From Nocardia sp. CC227C (GTDB lineage Bacteria > Actinomycetota > Actinomycetes > Mycobacteriales > Mycobacteriaceae): a stretch of 64,000 nucleotides of DNA. The stretch's first letter is position 1; each line of letters begins with the position of its first letter. Position numbers and translations under genes: made by a program. Below the pieces are notes generated by a model, which was given only the letters and a program-made list of their open reading frames with translations, was not told the origin of the DNA and searched no databases. Of this stretch, positions 34,833 through 43,760 are shown in pieces. The stretch lies in the NCBI RefSeq assembly GCF_030767025.1, contig NZ_JASITE010000011.1:124001-188000 (forward strand). Reading direction: 5' to 3'.

Positions 34833-35362
34833 TGCGACGTGTGATCGCCGGTGTGGTCACCGGCCTGCTGGTGAGCGGTATGGCCCTGCTGGGCGCGGGC
34901 ACCGCGAGTGCGCATTCGTCGGTGGTGGGCAGTGACCCGGCCGCCGGGGCGGAGATCGCGACAGGCCCGGAGCGGGCCACGGTCACCTTCAACGAGGATC
35001 TCCAGACCAGTTTCCCGTCCATGACCGTGACCGGCCCGGACGGCAATCTCTGGTCGAAGGGCGAGCCGACGGTGGACGGCCGCACCATCAGTGTGGCGGT
35101 CGGCGAGCTGGGCCCGGCCGGCGAGTACAAGATCGCCTATCGCGTCACCTCCGCGGACGGCCACCCGGTGAGCGGCAAGATCAGCTTCACCCTCACCCAG
35201 GAGGGCGCCGGCGCCCCCGGCCCGAAGGCGAACGCCAAGGCGGGCGAGGACGGCGACGAGGGCGGCTTCCCGCTGTGGATCTTCATCGTGGGCGCGGTGG
35301 TGCTGTTCGGCGGCGGCCTCGCCTTCGCGCTGCTGGGCGGACGGGGCAAGCGACGTCCGTGA
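34829..35362 (+). CDS. copC: CopC-domain copper resistance protein
   Basis: 177 residues. Signal peptide ending ASA, then HSSVVGSDPAAGAE with the N-terminal His, and SADGHPVSGKISFTL with the second His, both copper ligands in CopC. A C-terminal helix (about 148-168) anchors it. Overlaps ycnI by 4 nt and copD by 4 nt. Periplasmic-side copper carrier. Confidence 0.93.
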   Translation: MMRRVIAGVVTGLLVSGMALLGAGTASAHSSVVGSDPAAGAEIATGPERATVTFNEDLQTSFPSMTVTGPDGNLWSKGEPTVDGRTISVAVGELGPAGEYKIAYRVTSADGHPVSGKISFTLTQEGAGAPGPKANAKAGEDGDEGGFPLWIFIVGAVVLFGGGLAFALLGGRGKRRP

Positions 35363-36309
35363 GCCGGTCCGACCGCACCGATCGCCGTGGGGAGACCGGT
35401 GGCATCCGACGCTGGCTGCTGCTGGTCGTCCCGGCGGGTCTGCTGGGCACGATGCTGGCCTGGGCGCTGGCCGGGACCGACGCGGTGCAGCTCGAGGCAC
35501 CGACCCGCGCGCTGGCGGACTGCGCGGGCGCGGCGGTGCTCGGCCTGGCCGCCCTTCCCCGACTGCACGACCGGCTCGACACGCCGTGGCGGGTGCTCGC
35601 CATCGCGGCGGGGCTGTGGGCGGCACTGGAATTCGCCGTGCTCGCCTTCGAAGCCGCGGAGGTGCTGGGTGTCGCGGCGGGCGAACTGGGCGCGCGGCAG
35701 TTCGGTGACTTCCTCACCGATGTGAGCGGCGGCCAGATCGGCATCGCCATTCTGCTCGGCAGCGGTGCGGTGGCGGCCTACAGCGCCTTCGGTTTCCGGC
35801 TGCCGGAGCGGGCCACCCCCGATCTGGTGCTGGTGTTCGCCGCGGTGACGCTGGTCCTGCGGCCGATCACGGGGCATATGTCACAGCAGGCGTTCGGCTC
35901 GGTGCTGGCCGCCGTGCACGCGCTGGCGGCGGCGGCCTGGTTCGGGCTGCTGCTGGCGCTGGCCCTGGTGGTGCGCACCCGCGGTGAGTGGGCGGTGCTG
36001 CTGCCCCGCTATTCGGCGTGGGCGCTGCCGCTGGTGGCGGTGGTGGGGTTGACCGGCGTCGTGAACGGCCTGGTGCGGGTCGGCGCGCCCACGGCGCTGG
36101 TGAGCACCGGTTACGGCCGTATCCTGCTGGCCAAGACCGTGCTGCTGGCGGCGCTGATCGCGCTGGGCTGGTGGTGGCGCGAGCGCTGGGTGCCGGTGGC
36201 CGCCGATCACCGCATGACGGCCGCGTCCTCGCTGCGGCGCGCGGTGCTGGAGACGGTCGCCATCGCGGTCGTCTTCGGACTCGCTGCTACACTCGCCGTG
36301 ACCGCGTGA
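35359..36309 (+). CDS. copD: CopD family copper transport membrane protein
   Basis: 316 residues with about eight helices; the copper-resistance D domain lies in the second half (AAVHALAAAAWFGLLLALAL, GRILLAKTVLLAALIALG). The GTG start overlaps copC by 4 nt. It is thought to move copper across the membrane with CopC. Operon order ycnI-copC-copD is typical. Confidence 0.9.
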   Translation: MSRSDRTDRRGETGGIRRWLLLVVPAGLLGTMLAWALAGTDAVQLEAPTRALADCAGAAVLGLAALPRLHDRLDTPWRVLAIAAGLWAALEFAVLAFEAAEVLGVAAGELGARQFGDFLTDVSGGQIGIAILLGSGAVAAYSAFGFRLPERATPDLVLVFAAVTLVLRPITGHMSQQAFGSVLAAVHALAAAAWFGLLLALALVVRTRGEWAVLLPRYSAWALPLVAVVGLTGVVNGLVRVGAPTALVSTGYGRILLAKTVLLAALIALGWWWRERWVPVAADHRMTAASSLRRAVLETVAIAVVFGLAATLAVTA

Positions 36310-36345
36310 GACCTGGTGTGACGCAGCCGACCCGCCGACTGAAAC

Positions 36346-36359
36346 TAGAACACGTTACA
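36346..36359. promoter_or_regulatory. KstR-type operator motif
   Basis: TAGAACACGTTACA fits TnnAACnnGTTnnA, the published KstR (cholesterol catabolism repressor) motif, at every fixed position. It overlaps the likely -10 TACAGT (36356-36361) of the downstream leaderless gene, where a repressor would block transcription. Confidence 0.65.
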
Positions 36360-36368
36360 GTCGAGCGC

Positions 36369-36830
36369 ATGACCGAAGTCAAGATCATCGCAGACTGCGC
36401 GGCCTCGGCCGAATCCGCGTTCGCCTATGTGAACGACTACCGCAATCTCCCGAAGTTCATCACCGAGATCAGTGCGTTCACCCCGCTCACCGAGCAGACC
36501 GAGGGCGTCGGCGCGACCTTCGACGGCACCATTCAACTCGGCCCCGTCACCCTGCACTCGACCATCGAGATCGTGCGCCACGAAGAGAACTTCGCCATCG
36601 GCGTGAAATCCATCAAGGGCTTCGAGATCGAGTCCACCTTCCTGTTCCACGCCGAGGGCGAGCACGCCTGCACCGTCGACGCCATCGTCGACTACCGGGT
36701 GCCGGGCGGCATCGCGGGCAAACTGCTGGGCAAGACCATCGAACCGTTCGTGAAGATGGCCGTGAAGAACTCCACGCACCACCTGACCACCCAGATCGCC
36801 GCGTACCACCGCAGCGACGCCAACGCCTGA
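36369..36830 (+). CDS. SRPBCC (START-like) family protein
   Basis: 153 residues, one SRPBCC lipid-binding fold (ADCAASAESAFAYVNDYRN at the N-terminus). Members bind or cyclise hydrophobic ligands. ATG 36369 is 7 nt after TACAGT with no Shine-Dalgarno; the longer open frame from 35988 overlaps copD. The KstR-type motif suggests a link to sterol metabolism, which is inference. Confidence 0.85.
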   Translation: MTEVKIIADCAASAESAFAYVNDYRNLPKFITEISAFTPLTEQTEGVGATFDGTIQLGPVTLHSTIEIVRHEENFAIGVKSIKGFEIESTFLFHAEGEHACTVDAIVDYRVPGGIAGKLLGKTIEPFVKMAVKNSTHHLTTQIAAYHRSDANA

Positions 36831-36922
36831 CCCACGCATCCGGATGGTCGCCGACGACGTCGACCCCGGTATGCCGCCGCCCCCGAGGGGCCGCGAATAC
36901 TCATCGGTAACCACAGGGGAAG

Positions 36923-37453
36923 ATGAACCCCGTGACCGATTCAGCTAACGCATCAGCGAACCCCGTCGCCACCGCCGACCTGGCCGATGAGATCGGCCCG
37001 GAGATCCGCAGCTGCGACACCCAGTTCATTCAGTTCGGCGGCCGCGAGACCTTCGCCGGACGCATCGTGACCATCCGCTGCTTCCAGGACAACCTGCTGG
37101 TCAAGCAGACCCTCAGCGAACCCGGCGCGGGCCGGGTACTGGTCGTCGACGGCGGCGCGAGCGTGCACACCGCCCTGGTCGGCGACATCATCGCCGGACG
37201 CGGCGTGGACAACGGCTGGGCCGGTGTCGTGGTCAACGGCGCGGTCCGCGATTCCGCCATCCTGCGCACCCTCGACATCGGCATCAAGGCGCTGGGCACC
37301 AATCCGCGCAAGAGCACCCAGACCGGCTCCGGCGACAAGGACGTGCCGGTCGAGTTCGGCGGCGTCACCTTCGTGCCGGGCGACATGCTCTACAGCGACC
37401 ACGACGGTGTCGTGGTGCTGGACCGCCTCCCCGAGACTTCAGCGCACAGCTGA
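36923..37453 (+). CDS. rraA: RraA family protein (regulator of RNase E activity)
   Basis: 176 residues. The family core is clear: FGGRETFAGRIVTIRC, GRVLVVDGG, GWAGVVVNGAVRD and GIKALGTNPRKS. Proteins of this fold bind RNase E or act as aldolases; older annotations called it MenG. ATG 36923 (AGGGGAAG 3 nt away) or GTG 36932 may be the true start. Equivalent to Rv3853. Confidence 0.92.
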   Translation: MNPVTDSANASANPVATADLADEIGPEIRSCDTQFIQFGGRETFAGRIVTIRCFQDNLLVKQTLSEPGAGRVLVVDGGASVHTALVGDIIAGRGVDNGWAGVVVNGAVRDSAILRTLDIGIKALGTNPRKSTQTGSGDKDVPVEFGGVTFVPGDMLYSDHDGVVVLDRLPETSAHS

Positions 37454-37477
37454 GAGCCGTCAACTGTCACACATGCG

Positions 37478-37565
37478 TGCCGGCGGTCGTGTGCCGAACC
37501 GATTTCGGGCGTACCCCACGAGTTACCCTCGCCTTGCGACACCAGTTGTCACAGAGGCGGGATGC
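37478..37565 (+). repeat. Dispersed intergenic repeat, copy C
   Basis: Contains GTGCCGGCGG, GTGCCGAACCGATTTCGGGC, GTACCC, GAGTTACCC and CCTTGCGACACCAGTTGTCAC. Same block order as the copies at 4118, 5859 and 61718. It lies between the converging rraA and S4 genes. Confidence 0.75.
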
Positions 37566-37575
37566 GGGGTGCTAC

Positions 37576-37797
37576 TCACCCCGTCGTGACACGGGCCCTG
37601 TGACCCGCCAGCGTCACCACGTCGCCGGTCCGCAGTTGACGGCCCCGCCGCGTCTCGACCTCGTCGTTGACGCGCACCAGACCCTCGGCGATCACGGTCT
37701 TGGCCTCCGAACCGGAATCGATGAGGTTCGCCAATTTGAGGAATTGGCCGAGTCGAATGACTTCGTCCGCGATCGGCACATCGACAGGATCCGACAT
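37576..37797 (-). CDS. S4-domain RNA-binding protein
   Basis: 73 residues. IRLGQFLKLANLIDSGSEAK and LVRVNDEVETRRGRQL form the S4 fold (RlbA/YaaA-like). ATG 37797 has GAGG about 8 nt upstream; the longer frame to 37926 was rejected. Likely binds rRNA or tRNA. Divergent from lysX. Confidence 0.88.
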   Translation of the reverse strand: MSDPVDVPIADEVIRLGQFLKLANLIDSGSEAKTVIAEGLVRVNDEVETRRGRQLRTGDVVTLAGHRARVTTG

Positions 37798-37933
37798 GGG
37801 TACATCCTCACCCGCCGACGCTCCCGCGCCAAAACGCGACCTCGCGACCGGCCGGTAGGCGACGGTCACCGTGGCGAGACACGTACCCGGTGGCTTCTCC
37901 ACAATGTGCCGCCGCACCAGACACACTGGTGCG

Positions 37934-40900
37934 GTGACTTCGACGCAGGACCGGCACCACCACGACTCCGAGCACAGACCGGAGGCGCGGTCACCGGAGG
38001 TTCCGCACCGGGGGCACGGGCGCTTCGGCGAGGTGCCGCACCTCGCCGGTCTCGCACTGGGCGTCTTCGCCGTGTGCTGTGCGCTGTGGAGCGTCTCCCC
38101 CGCCCTGCGCTACCTGACCTCCGGATTGCGTCACTACCTCGACGACTACTACTTCGACGCCCCCGACACCAGCCTCATGTGGGCGCTCATGGTCGGCTTG
38201 CTGGCGGGCGCGACCGCAAGCCGCAAACGCATCGCCTGGTGGGTGCTGGTCGGCTACCTCGCCGTGTACGCGCTGGCGAACGGAATCGAATTCGCGGCCG
38301 CGCGCGACTATCACGCCCTGGTCGCCCTGATCGTGCACCTCGCGGCGATCGGGGTGCTCATCGCCGCCTGGCCGGAGTTCTACACCCGAGTACGCCCCGG
38401 CGCGGTGCGGAAGGCGCTCGCCGTACTCGGCGGCGGACTGGCCGCGGGCTGCGTCATCGGCTGGGGGCTGGTGGAGCTGTTCCCCGGCAGCCTGCCCGGC
38501 GGCATCCAGCGACCGGCGTGGGCGGTCTCCCGGGTGACCGCGGCCATCCTGGTGAGCAACGAGAACTTCGACGGGCATCCACCGCACTTCGTGAACCTGC
38601 TGCTCGGCCTGTTCGGCGCGGCGGCGGTGGTGGCCGCCGCGGTGGTGCTGTTCCGGTCGCAGCGCGCGGCCAACGCGCTCACCGGTATCGACGAGTCGGC
38701 GCTGCGCGGACTGCTGGAGCGCTCCGATGTGGCGGATTCGCTCGGCTACTTCGCCACCCGCCGCGACAAGTCGGTGGTGTTCGCGCCCAGCGGCAAGGCG
38801 GCGCTCACCTTCCGGGTGGAGCTCGGGGTGTGCCTGGCCTCCGGCGATCCCATCGGATTGCGGGAGGCGTGGCCGCACGCCATCGACGCCTGGCTGCGCA
38901 TGTGCGACGAATACGGTTGGGCCCCCGCGGTCATGGGCGCCAGCGAGGCCGGCGCCACCGCCTACCGGCGCGCCGGACTGTCGGCGCTGCGGCTGGGCGA
39001 CGAGGCGATTCTGGAGACCCGCGGCTTCTCGCTGGCCGGGCCGGAGCTGAAGCAGGTGCGCCAGGCCGCCAACCGGCTGCGCAAACAGGGGATGGTGGTG
39101 CGGGTGCGCCGCCACGCCGAAGTGCCGCCGGAGGAGATGCGGCACGTGATCGCCCGCGCCGACGCCTGGCGCGATACCGAGACCGAGCGCGGCTTCTCCA
39201 TGGCCCTCGGCCGCCTCGGCGACCCGCTCGACGGAAACTGCCTGCTGGTGGAGGCGATCGACCCGGCCGCCTGCGTCGGCCCGAACGACGAACCCCGGGT
39301 GCTGGGCATGCTGTCGCTGGTGCCGTGGGGCCGCACCGGCGTCTCCCTGGACCTCATGCGCCGGGACCCCAAGGGCCCCAACGGGATCATGGAGCTGATG
39401 ATCTCGCAGCTGGCGCTCAATTCCGAGCAGTACGGCATCACCCGCATCTCGCTCAACTTCGCGGTCTTCCGCGCGGTGTTCGAGGAGGGCGGGCGGATCG
39501 GCGCGGGACCCGTGCTGCGCCTGTGGCGTTCGATCCTCATGTTCTTCTCGCGCTGGTGGCAATTGGAGGCGCTGTACCGGTCGAATGTGAAGTACCAGCC
39601 GGTCTGGGTGCCGCGGTTCTCGATGTTCGAGGATCGGCGGCAACTGCCGCGGGTGGCCATCGCCAGCGCGCTGGCCGAGGGCTTCCTGCCGCGCTTCGGC
39701 ACCCAGCCGGACGCGTCCCGGCACACCGGCGTGACCTCCTCGGTGCCCGACACCATCACCGGCCTGCACGCCGACGGCAGCGCACCCGACCTGGCCGTGG
39801 ACGCCGCGACCGATCCGGGGCCGCGCCGTCCGGAGCAGGTGCGGGTGCGCATGGACAAGCTGCGGCGGCTCACCGAACGCGGCGTCGACGCCTACCCGGT
39901 CGCCTACCCGCCGACGCACACCATCGCCGCGGCCCGACGCTCGCCGCAGGGCACCACGGTGCGGGTGTGCGCGCGGCTGTTGCGGATTCGCGATTACGGC
40001 GGCGTCGTGTTCGCGCTGCTGCGCGACTGGTCCGGCGAGATCCAGCTGCTGATCGACCGCGGCCGGGTCGGCACCGGACGCGCCGCCGAATTCGACGAGT
40101 TCTTCGACCTCGGCGACCTGATCGAGGTGAGCGGACAGATCGGCCGCAGCCGCCGCGGCGAGCTGTCCCTGCTGGCGCAGGACTGGCGGATGATCGGCAA
40201 ATGCCTGCATCCGCTGCCGGACAAGTGGAAGGGCCTGGCCGATCCCGAGGCGCGGGTGCGGCAGCGCTACGTGGACATGGCGGTCAGCACCGAGACCCGC
40301 GAGATGCTCACCAAGCGCAGCGCGGTGGTGCGCTCCCTGCGCGACACCCTCGGCGGCTGGGGGTTCCTGGAGGTGGAAACCCCGGTGCTGCAACAGGTGC
40401 ACGGCGGGGCCAACGCCACCCCCTTCACCACCCATATCAATGCCTACGACCTGGACCTGTATCTGCGCATCGCACCGGAGCTGTACCTCAAGCGGCTGTG
40501 CGTGGGCGGGATGGAGAAGGTCTTCGAACTCGGCCGTGTCTTCCGCAACGAGGGGGTGGACTACAGCCACAATCCCGAGTTCACCATTCTGGAAGCCTAT
40601 GAGGCGCACAGTGATTACGAGCGCATGATGCACGCCTGCCGTCAGCTCGTGCAGCAGGCGGCGGTGGCGGCCAACGGGAAGATGGTGGCGCTGCGGCCCG
40701 ACGGCGACGGCGGCTACACCGAGGTGGACATCTCCGGCGAGTGGACGGTCAAGACCGTGCACGGCGCGGTTTCCCAGGCGCTCGGCGAGACCATCACTCC
40801 CGAAACGGATATGGAGCGGCTGCGGCTGCTGTGCGAGAAGGCGGGGGTGGCCTACCAGCTCGGCTGGGACGAGGGTCAGATCGTGCTCGAGATGTACGAG

Positions 40901-41302
40901 CACCTGGTGGAGTCGCGCACCGAGGAGCCCACCTTCTACATCGACTTCCCCACCTCGGTGTCCCCGCTGACCCGTGCCCACCGGCACATCGCCGGGGTCA
41001 CCGAGCGATGGGATCTGGTGGCCTGGGGCGTCGAACTCGCCACCGCCTACAGCGAACTGACCGATCCGCTCGAACAACGCCGGCGGCTCACCGAGCAGTC
41101 CATGCTGGCGGCGGGCGGCGATCCGGAGGCCATGGAGCTGGACGAGGACTTCCTACAGGCGCTCGAGCACGCCATGCCGCCCACCGGCGGGCTCGGCGTC
41201 GGTGTGGACCGCGTGGTCATGCTGCTCACCGGGCGCAGCATCCGCGAGACGCTGCCCTTCCCATTGGTGAAACCGCGTACCGCGCAGAACGATTCACGGT
41301 GA
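37934..41302 (+). CDS. lysX: Bifunctional lysyl-phosphatidylglycerol synthase / lysine-tRNA ligase LysX
   Basis: 1122 residues. Seven or so N-terminal helices (about 35-235) and an MprF-type transferase domain (about 255-580) are fused to a complete class II lysyl-tRNA synthetase (about 640-1120) with an OB-fold, FRNEGVDYSHNPEFTILEAY (motif 2) and GLGVGVDRVVMLLTG (motif 3). It makes Lys-tRNA and transfers Lys to phosphatidylglycerol, changing membrane charge and resistance to cationic peptides. GTG 37934 is 6 nt after CACACT. In mycolata it coexists with a separate LysRS. Confidence 0.95.
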   Translation: MTSTQDRHHHDSEHRPEARSPEVPHRGHGRFGEVPHLAGLALGVFAVCCALWSVSPALRYLTSGLRHYLDDYYFDAPDTSLMWALMVGLLAGATASRKRIAWWVLVGYLAVYALANGIEFAAARDYHALVALIVHLAAIGVLIAAWPEFYTRVRPGAVRKALAVLGGGLAAGCVIGWGLVELFPGSLPGGIQRPAWAVSRVTAAILVSNENFDGHPPHFVNLLLGLFGAAAVVAAAVVLFRSQRAANALTGIDESALRGLLERSDVADSLGYFATRRDKSVVFAPSGKAALTFRVELGVCLASGDPIGLREAWPHAIDAWLRMCDEYGWAPAVMGASEAGATAYRRAGLSALRLGDEAILETRGFSLAGPELKQVRQAANRLRKQGMVVRVRRHAEVPPEEMRHVIARADAWRDTETERGFSMALGRLGDPLDGNCLLVEAIDPAACVGPNDEPRVLGMLSLVPWGRTGVSLDLMRRDPKGPNGIMELMISQLALNSEQYGITRISLNFAVFRAVFEEGGRIGAGPVLRLWRSILMFFSRWWQLEALYRSNVKYQPVWVPRFSMFEDRRQLPRVAIASALAEGFLPRFGTQPDASRHTGVTSSVPDTITGLHADGSAPDLAVDAATDPGPRRPEQVRVRMDKLRRLTERGVDAYPVAYPPTHTIAAARRSPQGTTVRVCARLLRIRDYGGVVFALLRDWSGEIQLLIDRGRVGTGRAAEFDEFFDLGDLIEVSGQIGRSRRGELSLLAQDWRMIGKCLHPLPDKWKGLADPEARVRQRYVDMAVSTETREMLTKRSAVVRSLRDTLGGWGFLEVETPVLQQVHGGANATPFTTHINAYDLDLYLRIAPELYLKRLCVGGMEKVFELGRVFRNEGVDYSHNPEFTILEAYEAHSDYERMMHACRQLVQQAAVAANGKMVALRPDGDGGYTEVDISGEWTVKTVHGAVSQALGETITPETDMERLRLLCEKAGVAYQLGWDEGQIVLEMYEHLVESRTEEPTFYIDFPTSVSPLTRAHRHIAGVTERWDLVAWGVELATAYSELTDPLEQRRRLTEQSMLAAGGDPEAMELDEDFLQALEHAMPPTGGLGVGVDRVVMLLTGRSIRETLPFPLVKPRTAQNDSR

Positions 41303-41431
41303 CGGCGGAATCCGGTGCCGCACGGTGTGTCGCGCCCTGACCTGCTCGTATTAACACGGCGTGGCATCGGCGCGACTACCGTTCGACGATCGGCCCGTGC
41401 CACGGGCCGCGCACCGAACGGGGGTTCCCAC

Positions 41432-41647
41432 ATGTACTACCTGGACCTGATGACCCAGGCCAGTCTGCTCGACCATTCGGTCTGGGCCAGTCCGGACACC
41501 TGGACGGCCGCGCTCGAGCACCAGGCCAAGCGCAAGAAGAGCCGCGGCGGCAAGGGCGGCCTGATCTTCGGCGCGATCTGCTGCATCGGGCTGGTGGTGC
41601 TGATTCTCGGCATCGTCTACCTGGTCACCCAGCGCAAGAAGAAGTAG
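41432..41647 (+). CDS. Small single-helix membrane protein
   Basis: 71 residues. MYYLDLMTQASLLDHSVW, then a basic stretch (KRKKSRGGKGG) and one helix (about 46-66) with a KKK tail. ATG 41432 has a G-run (GGGGG) about 9 nt upstream. It is 129 nt after lysX. No family recognised. Confidence 0.65.
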   Translation: MYYLDLMTQASLLDHSVWASPDTWTAALEHQAKRKKSRGGKGGLIFGAICCIGLVVLILGIVYLVTQRKKK

Positions 41648-41702
41648 GGGCGGACCGACCCGGACCCCCGGTCCGGGTCGGGCGTACGGCACAGTAGAAG
41701 TC

Positions 41703-42386
41703 GTGCAGTTGATCCTCGTCCGTCACGCCCAGCCGCAGCGCATCCACGGCACCGCCGCGGCAGGCATCCACGGCACCGCCGCGGCAGGCACTCACGGCAC
41801 CGCCGTGGCAGGCACTCACGGCACCGCCGTGGCGGCCGATCCCGATCTCACCGAGATCGGCGTCCAGCAGGCCCGGCGGGTTCCGGGCGTGCTCGCCCCG
41901 CACCGGGTGGCCCGGGTGGTGAGCAGCCCGCAGTTGCGCGCCCGCGAAACCGCGCGGCCCACCGCGGAGAAGCTGGGCCTGCACGTCGACGTCTGCGACG
42001 GTCTCGCCGAATACGATCGCGACCTGCCGGTATACATCCCCATCGAGGACGCGCAGCACGAGTTCCAGCAGGTGTACGAGCGGATCAAGGCCGGATACAT
42101 TCCAGACCAGATCGACGCCGCCGCCTTCACGACCCGGGTGCTGGACTCGGTCGCGGCGATCGTCGCCGCCGCCGACCACACCGATACGGTGGTCGCCTTC
42201 GCGCACGGCGGCGTGATCAATGTGCTGCTCCAGGATGTGCTCGGCCTCGAACGCCCGCTCACCTTCCCGATCGACTACTGCTCGGTCACTCGAATCCTGT
42301 ACTCGCGCAGCGGGCGTCGCACGGCGGCCACCGTCAACGAGAACAGCCACGTGTGGGATCTGCTCCCCCGCGCGCTGCGGTCCTGA
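41703..42386 (+). CDS. Histidine phosphatase family protein with in-frame repeat insert
   Basis: 227 residues. LILVRHAQPQR holds the catalytic RH, and AFAHGGVINVLL (about 161-172) the second His. Right after the RHxQ motif is a four-unit 8-residue insert (IHGTAAAG type). Homologues of this type usually run directly into DxxLTxxG, here reached at DPDLTEIG. GTG 41703 follows CACAGT by 7 nt. Substrate unknown. Confidence 0.85.
   Translation: MQLILVRHAQPQRIHGTAAAGIHGTAAAGTHGTAVAGTHGTAVAADPDLTEIGVQQARRVPGVLAPHRVARVVSSPQLRARETARPTAEKLGLHVDVCDGLAEYDRDLPVYIPIEDAQHEFQQVYERIKAGYIPDQIDAAAFTTRVLDSVAAIVAAADHTDTVVAFAHGGVINVLLQDVLGLERPLTFPIDYCSVTRILYSRSGRRTAATVNENSHVWDLLPRALRS
41742..41837 (+). repeat. Four in-frame 24-bp repeats inside the phosphatase gene
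   Basis: ATCCACGGCACCGCC begins the units at 41742 and 41766; units at 41790 and 41814 begin ACTCACGGCACCGCC. They encode I/T-H-G-T-A-A/V-A-G. Near-identity of neighbouring units implies recent slippage. Confidence 0.85.
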
Positions 42387-42391
42387 TACGA

Positions 42392-42422
42392 GCGAGGGCC
42401 GCCCCAGCGGGACGGCCCTCGC
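42392..42422. terminator. Bidirectional hairpin terminator
   Basis: GCGAGGGCCG pairs with CGGCCCTCGC around an 11-nt loop, between the converging phosphatase and cutinase genes. Confidence 0.75.
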
Positions 42423-42440
42423 CGATTCGGTGCGCGCGGA

Positions 42441-43337
42441 CTACGCCGATCGCGCGATCCAGTTGTGCATCCAGCTGACGGCGGTCTGGCCGCCGCCGAC
42501 CGGGTAACTGCCGTACATCTGGTGGGTGCCGGTGCCGTAGAACTGCCGCAGCTGCTCGATGCGCTGCTGGTTGGCGTCCTCGCTGAGCTGCGCCTGCAAG
42601 GTGGGGAACCCGCCCTGTGCCATCAGATCGGTCATGATCGCGCCCAGTTCCTGCTGGTAGCGCCACATGCTGGCCGGGCTGGGATTGGATGCCTGCGCGA
42701 GGAATCCGGCGAAGCGCATGACGAAGTCGCTCTCCTCCGTCGAGCAGTACAGGTCGCCGATGGCGCAGACGGTGCGCACCCGGTCGGCGATCCAGCCGAA
42801 GCCGCCGACCCTCGGGCCGCCGGCCCCGGCGCCCGGTGCGGCCGGGCCGACCTGGATGTCCGCGGGCGAACGCCGCGGATCGGAGAGCAGGCCGACGGCC
42901 GCGATCCGGTCCGGCGACACCGGACCTATCCCGGTGCCGATCTCGGAGGCCAGGTCACCGGCCGCGTCCGCGCCCTGGCTGTAGCCCACGATCGCGATCT
43001 TGGTCGAGCCGCAGCGCGCCGCCATGGCCCGCACCAGATTGCGGGCGTTCGCGGTGGCCTCCGCCTTGGACGCGCCGTAGACGTCGCCCTCCCACGGGAA
43101 GGCGGTCGCGGCATAGTTCACGTAGTCCACGCGCCCGGGTAGCCCGTCGGTCACACCCGACAGCATGCCGTGCTCGGGATCCTTGTCCGCGCCGGTCTCC
43201 CAGGTCCCCGGGACGGCGACCGTGTACAGGCTCGGGCATCCCGGATCCGCCACCGCGGATCCACCACCGCCGAGCACGACGCCGGACAACACACTCGCCG
43301 CTGCCCCCGCAGCGGCGACAATCTTCTTCAACCGCAT
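42441..43337 (-). CDS. Secreted cutinase-family esterase
   Basis: 298 residues. Signal peptide (residues 1-30, ending AVA). The nucleophile elbow is GYSQGA with Ser about 120. Cys pairs typical of cutinases are present (PGCPSLY, ARCGS, VCAIGDLYC). Cutinase-like proteins in mycolata cleave lipid esters or polyesters. ATG 43337 has GGAG 4-5 nt upstream; an upstream ATG at 43352 is less likely. Likely exported. Confidence 0.9.
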   Translation of the reverse strand: MRLKKIVAAAGAAASVLSGVVLGGGGSAVADPGCPSLYTVAVPGTWETGADKDPEHGMLSGVTDGLPGRVDYVNYAATAFPWEGDVYGASKAEATANARNLVRAMAARCGSTKIAIVGYSQGADAAGDLASEIGTGIGPVSPDRIAAVGLLSDPRRSPADIQVGPAAPGAGAGGPRVGGFGWIADRVRTVCAIGDLYCSTEESDFVMRFAGFLAQASNPSPASMWRYQQELGAIMTDLMAQGGFPTLQAQLSEDANQQRIEQLRQFYGTGTHQMYGSYPVGGGQTAVSWMHNWIARSA

Positions 43338-43357
43338 AGTGCTCCAGTTCACCTGCC

Positions 43358-43380
43358 CGGGACGTAGCGCTCACGTCCCG
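43358..43380 (-). promoter_or_regulatory. Leader hairpin of the cutinase gene
   Basis: CGGGACGT pairs with ACGTCCCG around a 7-nt loop, about 20 nt upstream of the cutinase start. It could affect translation or mRNA stability. Confidence 0.4.
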
Positions 43381-43706
43381 ATTCCCGATCATGGTGCGGT
43401 CGTCCGATGACGTTTCCGTGCACACCGAGTTAACGCAGGTAACCCCACCCGTATGAGATTCGCGAACTCAACGCCGGCGAGAGATCGGCGACACACCGGT
43501 GACAAGGATAAAGGGGGCTAGGCGTCGCCGCCGACCAACTGCCGGAAAACGTCCGATTTGCGTTGCTGCCAACATCTTTCACGCACCGGCTCTGTGACGT
43601 CCACCACTCCGGCGGGCCGAGCGCCGCGCCGAGACCGTGACGACCGCTCCGCACCCACCCCCCGCGGGGCAGACTCGACGCGCATCACAGCCGACAAGCG
43701 GATACG
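43381..43706. other. Non-coding stretch between cutinase and gltD
   Basis: About 325 nt without a supported gene. It should hold the cutinase promoter on the minus strand. No repeat or RNA was recognised. Confidence 0.4.
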
Positions 43707-43740
43707 ACGACGCCCACGGAGTCGGGTCCGTGGGCGTCGT
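43707..43740 (-). terminator. Terminator of the gltBD operon
   Basis: ACGACGCCCACGGA pairs with TCCGTGGGCGTCGT around a 6-nt loop, 20 nt after the gltD stop. Confidence 0.85.
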
Positions 43741-43760
43741 GACGTGTTCGGCTCAGCGGG

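Noticed and set aside
37477..40602. 1041-residue plus-strand open frame
   Set aside because: Alternate frame inside lysX with Arg/Pro-rich, domain-less sequence.
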